Of a stretch of DNA of 7,616 bases, positions 1-5,886 are shown piece after piece; the stretch's first letter is position 1; each line of letters opens with the position of its first letter. Position numbers and translations under genes: made by a program. The notes under the pieces are model-generated. The model ran no database searches. It was given only the letters and a program-made list of their open reading frames with translations, and was not told where the DNA came from. The stretch comes from Sulfurimonas sp. (GTDB taxonomy: Bacteria; Campylobacterota; Campylobacteria; Campylobacterales; Sulfurimonadaceae): assembly GCA_021157485.1 (NCBI GenBank), contig JAGGWO010000201.1:1-7616 (forward strand). Reading direction: 5' to 3'.

Positions 1-48
1 AAGAAAACAAATAGATAAAAGTAATATTATTTTATTCATACTATACTC
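1..48. other. AT-rich stretch downstream of the porin gene
   Basis: This is the short 3' flank of the porin gene, which is read on the minus strand, so these bases follow its TGA stop. The stretch is almost entirely A and T. I see no GC-rich stem followed by a U tract that would mark a terminator, and no part of another gene. The real transcript end may lie outside the window. Confidence 0.5.
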
Positions 49-1521
49 TCAAAATAGGTAGTTGGCTTCAAAACGTGAGTCTAAATAATCTGAAATAATA
101 GAAGCATCACCTATAAAATCTCTGTATCCAAGTCTAAGTCTTAATTGAAGTTCAGGAGCGTCTTCAAAATTTTTCACAAATCCAGTATAATAAAACATAC
201 TATCCTCAAGTATCTTTTTATCCTCATCGGTATCTATATATAAAGCCGAAGCTTGAATAAACATATTTTTATAGATTCCAGTTTTATTTGCGTTTCTTAC
301 TACTTCGATTCTATAACTTTGCGTATTCGCTCTCCAGTTATACATGCCCATCGAACGAGTATATCCTGCTGTTGGAAAACCTCTCCATGGAGTAACTAAG
401 TCAGCTTCATCAAGAATATTCGTATAACCTAGATTTATTTTGTAGTTATCTATTTTTGTCACTACTCTAGCTGCTATCATTTTAGAATCTAAACTATCTT
501 TGTCTTTATAACCCACTGCAGCATCGCCTTTTAAGGAAGCTCCACCAATACTACCGGCACCATTATCAAATTGTTGAATATATCTTACACCAGGAGCGAT
601 ACTAAAACCATCAAATTTCAGTGTGTAGTTTAACTCTCCCATAGCTTGAGATATAAGTTCTGGTACAACATACGAAGAGAAGTTTATTTTTAAATTATTG
701 ATTGATTTGTTTACTAGGTCAAGTATAATTAAAGGGGCATCAGTTGGTTTACCTGCGGATACTAAAGCAGTATAAGTAAGTCCTTTATGCATTCCAGCAT
801 CATCATTTTCACTCCATTCTGGTTTATTACTTGAAGTTGAATTTGCATCTCCAACCATTAAAACCGAGTGTGCTTCAAGATGGTCACGAAGTTTTTGTTG
901 GTAAAGATAAGCAAATTTAGCAGTAGTGTCTGAAATATCTTTACTCCCAACAACTAAACCATCAAATGTATTTGGTATCATTTTTGTATCATTTGATTTG
1001 GTATAAAAAGTCTCAACCAGTTGGCGACCAAGTATAAAATCTGTTTTTGATACTCTATAGTCTAAACTCGCCTGTCCAATAACACCCATAGATTTATTTC
1101 CAGTATTAACATACTCATATCTACTGAGAGTATCTTTCCCTGCTTTAATTCTATTTATAGGGTCGTTATTATCATCAAAAAATGCACGTGAGCCATAAAG
1201 ACCTAGCGTAAAATCAAATCCTGACAACTCAGCACTTTTATAAACAACAGATGCACCAACAGACCCAATAACGTGTGTATCATGAGAAGAGTTCTCTGCA
1301 TCATACGCAAAGTAAAAATTATTGTTTCTAAGTCGTCCGTAAAACTCACCCTCTTGAAACATTGCAGATAAGCTATCCACTTGTTTGTGAGTTTTGCTAT
1401 AAACCAACTGACCATTTGCTTTTATAGCCTGTTTTACTTCTGTGTTTGTATCATCTGCGTTTAGCATCACCGCGCTAAATATTCCAAAAATTATTCCAAC
1501 TGTGACTAACTTAGCTTTCAC
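49..1521 (-). CDS. Opr-family outer-membrane porin (OprD/Campylobacterota MOMP-like)
   Basis: The product is a 490-residue beta-barrel porin predicted to form a diffusion channel in the outer membrane. Residues 1-22 form a signal peptide (Lys-2 and Lys-4, a hydrophobic core, then LNA before DD, so cleavage is likely after Ala-22). The mature part alternates polar and hydrophobic residues in short strands and contains EGEFYGRLRNNNFYF, typical of the entrance strand of Opr-family porins. It ends in the outer-membrane signature ANYLF with a terminal Phe, as expected for recognition by the BAM machinery. The start codon is GTG (complement of CAC at 1519-1521). It is supported by AAAGAGGG six bases upstream and by the signal peptide beginning there. 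The gene is probably monocistronic with its own promoter. The substrate cannot be read from the sequence. A general porin is likely; a specific channel remains possible. Confidence 0.85.
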   Translation of the reverse strand: MKAKLVTVGIIFGIFSAVMLNADDTNTEVKQAIKANGQLVYSKTHKQVDSLSAMFQEGEFYGRLRNNNFYFAYDAENSSHDTHVIGSVGASVVYKSAELSGFDFTLGLYGSRAFFDDNNDPINRIKAGKDTLSRYEYVNTGNKSMGVIGQASLDYRVSKTDFILGRQLVETFYTKSNDTKMIPNTFDGLVVGSKDISDTTAKFAYLYQQKLRDHLEAHSVLMVGDANSTSSNKPEWSENDDAGMHKGLTYTALVSAGKPTDAPLIILDLVNKSINNLKINFSSYVVPELISQAMGELNYTLKFDGFSIAPGVRYIQQFDNGAGSIGGASLKGDAAVGYKDKDSLDSKMIAARVVTKIDNYKINLGYTNILDEADLVTPWRGFPTAGYTRSMGMYNWRANTQSYRIEVVRNANKTGIYKNMFIQASALYIDTDEDKKILEDSMFYYTGFVKNFEDAPELQLRLRLGYRDFIGDASIISDYLDSRFEANYLF

Positions 1522-1527
1522 ACAAAA

Positions 1528-1535
1528 CCCTCTTT
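1528..1535 (-). promoter_or_regulatory. Ribosome binding site fixing the GTG start of the porin
   Basis: The minus strand reads AAAGAGGG here, with six bases between it and the GTG at 1521-1519. It is one of the strongest Shine-Dalgarno matches in the window and decides the non-ATG start. Confidence 0.75.
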
Positions 1536-1548
1536 ATTAATTGTCAAA

Positions 1549-1562
1549 ATTATAGCATTATA
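1549..1562 (-). promoter_or_regulatory. Porin promoter: two -10 boxes in tandem
   Basis: The minus strand reads TATAATGCTATAAT: a TATAAT at 1562-1557 followed by an extended -10 (TGCTATAAT, 1557-1549). No good -35 lies 16-18 bases upstream, which is normal for sigma-70 promoters in Campylobacterota. Transcription from the proximal box would begin near 1542, giving a leader of about 20 bases with the ribosome site inside it. This is a prediction from sequence alone. Confidence 0.6.
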
Positions 1563-1593
1563 TAATTTGAAACTGCTAAAAAGGCCTTAGATA

Positions 1594-2181
1594 CTAAACT
1601 TCTTGGTTTAATATTGAGTATCCTGCTTCTTGCATTGCTTTATCTACCATCTCTATTGCTGCTTGCATTGTTTGTTGAGAAATATCTGGAAGTTCACCAC
1701 CCCACATCTCTTGGGCCTGCTCGAAGCCTAAAAGCATACCTTCTCGCCCTGCTCTCATTCTATCTTCATCTCCACCGGCACCATTGATAACAAAATTAGC
1801 TATTCTCTCAGAGGTCTGAGTTACTCCAAAAAATCCATCATCACTTACAAGTTCTGCGGCTTCTTCTTGTGAAAGTTCAGCTATAGGTCCACCCTCATAA
1901 CCGATTCCACTCAAAAAGCTTTGAAAATCTTCATAATTTTTTGCAAACTTATCTTGAGGGCTTAAAACAGTTGCTTGAATAGAAGTAGAGTTAAGCATCA
2001 TTGCATTTGCATTTTCTCTAATCTGAGTTCTTAACTCCATAGCTTCATCTTTAGAAATCTTTTCAGTAAAGTTTGTCTTTATCTCTTTAGAGTGTGCCTG
2101 TTCAACACGCATCTTCGCATTTTCACTTGCATTTACATTTGGCATATGTGCTCTTGCATTTTCATTAGCATTTATATTCAT
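1594..2181 (-). CDS. Conserved hypothetical soluble protein, 195 aa
   Basis: The product is a 195-residue, mostly helical, acidic protein with no signal peptide or membrane segment. Its function is unknown. The N-terminus (residues 2-23) is Asn/Ala-rich and carries a 9-residue near-duplication, NINANENAR and NVNASENAK, 13 residues apart. Residues 30-85 are charged and probably helical. The C-terminal half (about 113-188) looks like the conserved part: DGFFGVTQTSERIANF, then GAGGDEDRMRAGREGM, then GFEQAQEMWGGELPDIS and a final helix. From memory this pattern resembles DUF5610-type proteins and proteins that databases sometimes label 'hydrogenase-4 component G'. No hydrogenase gene is nearby, so I would not transfer that name. 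The start is the ATG at 2181, which has AAAGGA upstream. The frame stays open to 2322, but that extension lacks a ribosome site. Confidence 0.75.
   Translation of the reverse strand: MNINANENARAHMPNVNASENAKMRVEQAHSKEIKTNFTEKISKDEAMELRTQIRENANAMMLNSTSIQATVLSPQDKFAKNYEDFQSFLSGIGYEGGPIAELSQEEAAELVSDDGFFGVTQTSERIANFVINGAGGDEDRMRAGREGMLLGFEQAQEMWGGELPDISQQTMQAAIEMVDKAMQEAGYSILNQEV
2113..2178 (-). repeat. 39-base-period imperfect repeat inside the unknown gene
   Basis: Two copies of about 27 bases (2152-2178 and 2113-2139) encode NINANENAR and NVNASENAK. They differ at a few bases, several of them at third codon positions. This looks like an old in-frame duplication of a disordered N-terminal segment, and not an independent DNA element. 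Confidence 0.6.
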
Positions 2182-2185
2182 GACT

Positions 2186-2191
2186 AATCCT
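2186..2191 (-). promoter_or_regulatory. Ribosome binding site choosing the internal ATG of the unknown gene
   Basis: The minus strand reads TAAAAGGATTAGTC and then ATG. The AAAGGA core is a few bases before the start at 2181. None of the earlier in-frame start codons (up to 2322) has such a site, so the 195-residue form is favoured over the 242-residue one. Confidence 0.7.
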
Positions 2192-2246
2192 TTTAATAGT
2201 TTAGTATTTAGTGTAAATAACATCGACATATTGACGTTTTTATTTA

Positions 2247-2255
2247 AATATAGCA
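2247..2255 (-). promoter_or_regulatory. Extended -10 promoter of the unknown gene
   Basis: The minus strand reads TGCTATATT, an extended -10 with one mismatch in the hexamer, with no clear -35. Transcription would start near 2240 and give a leader of about 59 bases before the ATG at 2181. The surrounding AT-rich DNA offers other weak hexamers, so this is the best of several candidates. Confidence 0.4.
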
Positions 2256-2262
2256 AGTATAT

Positions 2263-2290
2263 TTGATTTATATATTTTTTAGGGTATACT
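2263..2290 (+). promoter_or_regulatory. Predicted cold-shock gene promoter (TTGATT-N16-TATACT)
   Basis: The -35-like TTGATT (2263-2268) and -10-like TATACT (2285-2290) are separated by 16 bases on the plus strand. The start of transcription would be near 2297, which gives the cold-shock gene a leader of roughly 129 bases. The region is AT-rich, so hexamer matches are cheap. The support is the combination of both boxes at an acceptable spacing plus the structured DNA that follows. Confidence 0.45.
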
Positions 2291-2301
2291 TCTCCCGATG
2301 A

Positions 2302-2326
2302 AAAGATGAGGCTCGAGTTCATCTTT
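2302..2326 (+). promoter_or_regulatory. Hairpin at the 5' end of the predicted cold-shock leader
   Basis: AAAGATGA (2302-2309) and TCATCTTT (2319-2326) form a perfect 8-base-pair inverted repeat around a 9-base loop that contains the palindrome CTCGAG. No U tract follows on either strand, so it is not a typical terminator. It may be an RNA structure at the leader's 5' end or a protein-binding operator in DNA. Confidence 0.45.
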
Positions 2327-2385
2327 AGTGTGTAATTTTGTAATTTTGCTCAATTGTTACCTAAAGACTCTCCAATTTTTGACTC

Positions 2386-2401
2386 CACTTCTTATGAAGT
2401 G
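2386..2401 (+). promoter_or_regulatory. Small hairpin just upstream of the cold-shock ribosome site
   Basis: CACTTC (2386-2391), the loop TTAT and GAAGTG (2396-2401) form a perfect 6-base-pair stem-loop ending 11 bases before the AAAAGG ribosome site (2413-2418). It could tune access to the ribosome site with temperature, but nothing in the sequence proves that. Confidence 0.35.
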
Positions 2402-2425
2402 AATTTTATACTAAAAGGTATTACA

Positions 2426-2644
2426 ATGGCAGAATTACAAGACGGCAAGATTAAATGGTTTAACGATGAGAAAGGTTATGGTTTCATAGAGCAAGATAAC
2501 GGTGGAAAAGATGTATTCGTACATTTCCGTCAAGTTAACAACCCCGATGGTGGACGTGTTTCACTTGCTGATGGTCAACGTGTAACTTTCGAGGTTGGTG
2601 AAGGTCAAAAAGGCCCTCAAGCTGAGAACGTAACTCCACTTTAG
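2426..2644 (+). CDS. Cold-shock-domain protein (CspA family), 72 aa
   Basis: The product is a single cold-shock domain of normal length for CspA-like proteins. These cytoplasmic proteins bind single-stranded RNA and DNA and act as RNA chaperones or antiterminators. Residues 8-12 (KIKWF), the RNP1 motif KGYGFI at 16-21 and the RNP2 motif VFVHF at 30-34 supply the aromatic binding face (Trp-11, Phe-12, Tyr-18, Phe-20, Phe-31, His-33, Phe-34). The C-terminal [10 protein letters not shown] (59-68) completes the barrel. The ATG at 2426 has AAAAGG seven bases upstream. The frame is open to 2354, but that extension is not cold-shock-like. The gene is divergent from the unknown gene, convergent with ackA, and stands alone. 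Whether it is truly cold-induced cannot be told from the protein, since many family members are expressed in other conditions. Confidence 0.95.
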   Translation: MAELQDGKIKWFNDEKGYGFIEQDNGGKDVFVHFRQVNNPDGGRVSLADGQRVTFEVGEGQKGPQAENVTPL

Positions 2645-2657
2645 GTTTTACACACAT

Positions 2658-2682
2658 TTACAGGCTTCTTGCCTGTAATTTT
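2658..2682 (+). terminator. Intrinsic terminator after the cold-shock gene
   Basis: TTACAGGC (2658-2665), the loop TTCTT and GCCTGTAA (2671-2678) form a perfect 8-base-pair stem, followed on the plus strand by TTTTCT. It begins 14 bases after the cold-shock stop. In the other direction it lies 10 bases beyond the ackA stop but is followed by ATGTGTG, with no U tract. It should therefore act mainly on the plus strand and at best weakly on the minus strand. Confidence 0.75.
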
Positions 2683-2687
2683 CTACT

Positions 2688-3722
2688 CTACTTTTCTAAA
2701 ACTCTCAAACACTCATTTGCAATTTCTAACTCTTCATTAGTTTTAATAACTAAAAATTTAATTCCACTAAACATTTGCGATTCTAAAACTTTCTCTCTAA
2801 CATAAGAAGAATTTTCACCTATTCCACCACTAAACACGATAGCATCAACCCGACCAAGCAGTGCCATATAAGCACCTACATATTTCTGTATTCGTCGTAT
2901 CATCATCTCAAGTGCAAGTTTTGCTTTTTCATCTTTAGAGTTTAAAATATCCCTTACATCATTTTCACCACAAATACCAAGAAGTCCGGACTCTTTATTT
3001 AAACTCTTATCTACCTCATCGACACTCAGACCTAACTCTCTTTGCATATATAAAACTATTGCAGGGTCTATATCTCCACTTCTGCTTCCCATAACAAGAC
3101 CCTCTAGTGGAGTAAATCCCATAGAAGTGTCAATACTTTTTCCACTCTTTATGGCACAAGCACTCGCACCATTTCCAAGATGCAATGTTATAAGATTTAA
3201 CTCACTTACATCCCTATTTAAAATTTTTGCTGCTTCCTTTGAGATAAAGGCGTGAGAAGTTCCATGAAAACCGTATCTTCTTATTTTATATTTTTCATAC
3301 ATTTCGTAATCAAGTGCATACATAAACGCAACTTTAGGCATTGTGGAGTGAAACGCAGTATCAAACGCAGCTATTTGAGGAGTACTTGGAGCTTTTTGCT
3401 TTGCGACTAAAATACCCTCTAAATTAGCTGGATTATGTAGCGGTGCTAAACTTGAAAGTTTATCTATAATTTTTATGACTCTTTCATCTATTAAAACAGA
3501 TTCCCTAAATTCTTCGCCACCATGCACAACTCTATGCCCAATTGCATCTAAAGATAAAAAGTCTATATCTATACTCTCTAAAGCTTCATGGTGATTACTA
3601 AACGCAGCACCCTCTTCCCCAATATGTTCTATATTTATAGATTTTAGTACCTTCTGCGTTTGCATATCAAAAAGCTTAAACTTTAAAGAGGAACTCCCTG
3701 CGTTTATAACAGCTATTTTCAT
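2688..3722 (-). CDS. ackA: Acetate kinase, compact form
   Basis: The enzyme makes acetate and ATP from acetyl phosphate and ADP, and runs in reverse for acetate uptake. It is a cytoplasmic member of the ASKHA fold. Visible signatures are NAGSSSLKF (residues 7-15), GHRVVHGGE (62-70), LHNPAN (95-100), FDTAFH (120-125), RRYGFHGTSH (148-157), LHLGNGAS (180-187), GSRSGDIDP (212-220), FSGGIGEN (297-304) and TNEELEIA (328-335). The likely active-site equivalents are Asn-7, Arg-64, His-96, Asp-121, His-153, Arg-214 and Glu-330. The length of 344 compares with about 400 in the usual family. Segments are short before residue 62, near 251-265 and between 310 and 323, yet no catalytic motif is lost. The ATG overlaps the pta stop by four bases (ATGA), with AGGA three bases upstream inside pta, so translation is probably coupled. 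Propionate is a possible alternative substrate, but the pta partner argues for acetate. Confidence 0.93.
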   Translation of the reverse strand: MKIAVINAGSSSLKFKLFDMQTQKVLKSINIEHIGEEGAAFSNHHEALESIDIDFLSLDAIGHRVVHGGEEFRESVLIDERVIKIIDKLSSLAPLHNPANLEGILVAKQKAPSTPQIAAFDTAFHSTMPKVAFMYALDYEMYEKYKIRRYGFHGTSHAFISKEAAKILNRDVSELNLITLHLGNGASACAIKSGKSIDTSMGFTPLEGLVMGSRSGDIDPAIVLYMQRELGLSVDEVDKSLNKESGLLGICGENDVRDILNSKDEKAKLALEMMIRRIQKYVGAYMALLGRVDAIVFSGGIGENSSYVREKVLESQMFSGIKFLVIKTNEELEIANECLRVLEK

Positions 3723-5803
3723 AAATCCTGCCCTGCTTGAATTGCTGTAATAGCAATAGTATTTACAATATCAGCCACCAAACATCCACGACTTAAGTCA
3801 TTTACCGGTTTGTTTAAACCTTGAAGTATCGGTCCTATAGCTACTGCGTCGCTTGAACGCTGAACTGCTTTGTAAGTATTGTTTCCTGTATTTAAATCCG
3901 GGAAGATAAATACACTTGCTTCCCCTGCCACTTTAGAGTTTGGCAGTTTTTTAGATGCTACACTTTTGTTTACAGCTGCATCATACTGAATAGGTCCCTC
4001 TACAAGAAGTTCAGGAGCTCTCTCTTTTACAATTTTTGTAGCCTCCCTTACTTTATCTACATCAACTCCAGCACCACTATCTCCAGTTGAGTATGAAAGC
4101 ATCGCTACTTTTGGCTCAATTCCAAAAGACTCAGCTGTAGCAGCTGATGAGAGCGCAATTTGAGCTAGACTATTCGCATCAGGGTCTTGATTTACTGCAC
4201 AATCTCCATATACTAAAACCTTCGTTTTTAAACACATAAAAAAGATGCTTGAAACAAGAGAAGTATCACGTGTTGTTTTAATAATTTGAAGTGCAGGACG
4301 TATTGTCTCACCAGTCGAGCCGATTGCCCCACTAACCATTCCATCAGCATAACCAAGCTGAACCATCATAGTTGCAAAATAATTCCCATGCGTCATAGCA
4401 TCCTCAGCCGCTTGCAGTGTTAAACCTTTAGCCTTTCTCATCTCATAAAAAGTCTCTGCAAACTTTTTACTCAAATCAGATGTGTAGTGATTAATAATAT
4501 CTGCTTTGCTCAAATCAAGACCTAGTCGTAAATAGTTCTCAGTAATTTCAGCTCTATTACCAAGCAGAGTTATATCAGCAACCTCTCTACGAAGAATAAT
4601 CTCTGCCGCTCTTAAAATTCTCTCATCACTGCTCTCTGGCAGTACAATTCTTTTCCTGTTCGTTCTTGCAATTTCAAATAATTTATATTCAAACATCATT
4701 GGAGTTATAACAGTACTTACGGCAGTATCAATTTTATTTTCTATTGCCTTAATATCTACACTAGAGTTAAAAAGACCAAGAGCCAGTGCTATTTTTCTCT
4801 CACTTGTCACCCTTAGTCTTGCTTGCGTTTTAGCAAGTTTTCTAGCCGTAGTATATGTATCCCCTTCTACGGAGAGGATAGGGACACTAAAGTCACTTAA
4901 TCCATCAACTAGTTTTTTAATATTAGGATGAGTTTTCATAGCAAAAGGAAAGACAATACCACTAATATTTGGATAACTGTTCGAGTAAAGCGCTCCTAGA
5001 AGACCTAAAATAATATCTGACCGATCAGCAGTAACAACAATCAGATCATCCTCTTCTATATGATCTAAAAAGTTATTGAGTGTTAATCCGGCAACTTTAA
5101 TATCCCTAATAATCCTTGTAGTGTCTTGAGGCTGTAAAAAGATAGGCAAAGCATCGAGAGAGTCTATTACATCAGCTATACTTAACATCCCTAACTCTGG
5201 AACCTCTTTTAAGAAGTATATTTTAAAAGGATGATTATCAACTCTTTTTTTAAGCATAGTATATTGCTGTTCATCGAGCCTATTTACAAAAGTGGCAAAA
5301 TGGGTACACCCTTGCTGTGTAGCGTTTTCATTTTCTATTAATATATCATCATGAATATCAACAATTGTTTTATCTTTGGCATTCACTATGTTTATTATAG
5401 GTGAACCGAAGTTTTGAGCTATTTTTATATTTAAATCAAAATTTATTGTATTTGTTAAAAAAGAGTGGCGAATACCTTCAACAAGTACAAAATCATACTC
5501 ATCTTCAAGCTTCTTAAACTTTGTTATAAGCTCGTTCATTAGAATATTAGTTTTATTGTTTGCTATCATATTTTCAACATGCTCTATGTCAAAACCGTAG
5601 CAATCTTTATAGTCCATTTCAAGAGAATATCTTTGGAGGATAAAATTAATATCTCCATCTTCAATAGTTCTAGAGTAGATAACAGGTCTAAAAAAAGCCA
5701 CACGATGTATATTTCTTTTTAAAATTTCCATCATTCCCATAGTTATAAATAGTGTTCCGGCATTTTTTTCTTGTGCAGATATATATAGTGATTTAATTTT
5801 CAT
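3719..5803 (-). CDS. pta: Phosphate acetyltransferase, long three-domain form
   Basis: The enzyme converts acetyl-CoA and phosphate to acetyl phosphate and CoA, and the reverse. At 694 residues it is the long type. Residues 1 to about 200 form a BioD/P-loop-like domain whose loop, SAQEKNAGTLF, lacks the usual GKT/S. About 205-320 is a DRTGG-type regulatory domain. About 370-690 is the catalytic PTA/PTB domain, with LPESSDERILRAAE (388-401), GYADGMVSGA (484-493), STGETIRP (496-503), YGDCAVNQDPDANSLA (532-547), LSYSTGDSGAGVDVDKV (569-585) and FIFPDLNTGN (632-641). The start at 5803 cannot move upstream, because an in-frame TAA lies two codons before it (5807-5809). It is the first gene of an operon with ackA, whose start overlaps its TGA. 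No ordinary ribosome site precedes it, and the -10 box is so close that a leaderless message is predicted. Confidence 0.96.
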   Translation of the reverse strand: MKIKSLYISAQEKNAGTLFITMGMMEILKRNIHRVAFFRPVIYSRTIEDGDINFILQRYSLEMDYKDCYGFDIEHVENMIANNKTNILMNELITKFKKLEDEYDFVLVEGIRHSFLTNTINFDLNIKIAQNFGSPIINIVNAKDKTIVDIHDDILIENENATQQGCTHFATFVNRLDEQQYTMLKKRVDNHPFKIYFLKEVPELGMLSIADVIDSLDALPIFLQPQDTTRIIRDIKVAGLTLNNFLDHIEEDDLIVVTADRSDIILGLLGALYSNSYPNISGIVFPFAMKTHPNIKKLVDGLSDFSVPILSVEGDTYTTARKLAKTQARLRVTSERKIALALGLFNSSVDIKAIENKIDTAVSTVITPMMFEYKLFEIARTNRKRIVLPESSDERILRAAEIILRREVADITLLGNRAEITENYLRLGLDLSKADIINHYTSDLSKKFAETFYEMRKAKGLTLQAAEDAMTHGNYFATMMVQLGYADGMVSGAIGSTGETIRPALQIIKTTRDTSLVSSIFFMCLKTKVLVYGDCAVNQDPDANSLAQIALSSAATAESFGIEPKVAMLSYSTGDSGAGVDVDKVREATKIVKERAPELLVEGPIQYDAAVNKSVASKKLPNSKVAGEASVFIFPDLNTGNNTYKAVQRSSDAVAIGPILQGLNKPVNDLSRGCLVADIVNTIAITAIQAGQDL

Positions 5804-5809
5804 TCTTTA

Positions 5810-5815
5810 ATTATA
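5810..5815 (-). promoter_or_regulatory. pta-ackA promoter -10 box, predicted to give a leaderless mRNA
   Basis: A perfect TATAAT on the minus strand ends only six bases before the pta ATG (5803). Transcription normally begins six to eight bases past the -10, which is at or next to the ATG itself. The only purine-rich stretch, AAAGA, touches the ATG and is too close to serve as a ribosome site. A further upstream promoter is possible, but no hexamer as good was seen. Confidence 0.5.
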
Positions 5816-5820
5816 GCGAA

Positions 5821-5841
5821 TAAAAGATAGCCCTAAAAGAT
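5821..5841. repeat. Direct repeat TAAAAGAT between the divergent acetate promoters
   Basis: The octamer TAAAAGAT occurs at 5821-5828 and 5834-5841, a period of 13 bases. It falls between the pta -10 (5810-5815) and the acs -10 (5844-5849), where a regulator could touch both promoters. The period is not close to one helical turn (10.5), and the DNA is AT-rich, so chance is a real alternative. Confidence 0.3.
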
Positions 5842-5849
5842 GTTACAAT
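5841..5849 (+). promoter_or_regulatory. acs promoter, extended -10
   Basis: TGTTACAAT is an extended -10 (TGn followed by TACAAT). It predicts transcription from about 5856 and a leader of about 31 bases containing the ribosome site. There is no clear -35, as at the other promoters of this window. Confidence 0.5.
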
Positions 5850-5873
5850 ATTCTCAAGTAAACTTAATGAATC

Positions 5874-5880
5874 AAAAGGA
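5874..5880 (+). promoter_or_regulatory. Ribosome binding site of acs
   Basis: AAAAGGA lies six bases before the ATG at 5887 and fixes that start. It contrasts with the divergent pta, which has no such site. Confidence 0.75.
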
Positions 5881-5886
5881 ACTCTC

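Noticed and set aside
1203..1415. 70-codon open frame on the minus strand inside the porin gene
   Set aside because: It lies wholly in another frame of a well-supported porin gene, has no ribosome site of note and no recognisable protein features.
1576..1590. CTAAAAAGGCCTTAG inverted repeat after the unknown gene as a terminator
   Set aside because: The stem is either four A/T-rich pairs or a loopless palindrome, so it would be too weak. The U tract lies within the repeat and not after it.
2241..2250. Palindrome TATTTAAATA as a regulator site
   Set aside because: Short pure-AT palindromes are common in this intergenic sequence. It matches no regulator site I can name.
2182..2322. Longer form of the unknown protein starting at 2322
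   Set aside because: The extra 47 residues include the predicted promoter, have no ribosome site, and read as translated intergenic DNA. The ATG at 2181 has a good AAAGGA.
2332..2347. Tandem GTAATTTT GTAATTTT as an operator or slippage repeat
   Set aside because: Two copies of an AT-rich octamer are easily expected by chance in this composition and there is no other support.
2354..2425. N-terminal extension of the cold-shock protein from a TTG at 2354
   Set aside because: The cold-shock domain begins normally at the ATG at 2426 with its own ribosome site. The extension would add residues absent from the family.
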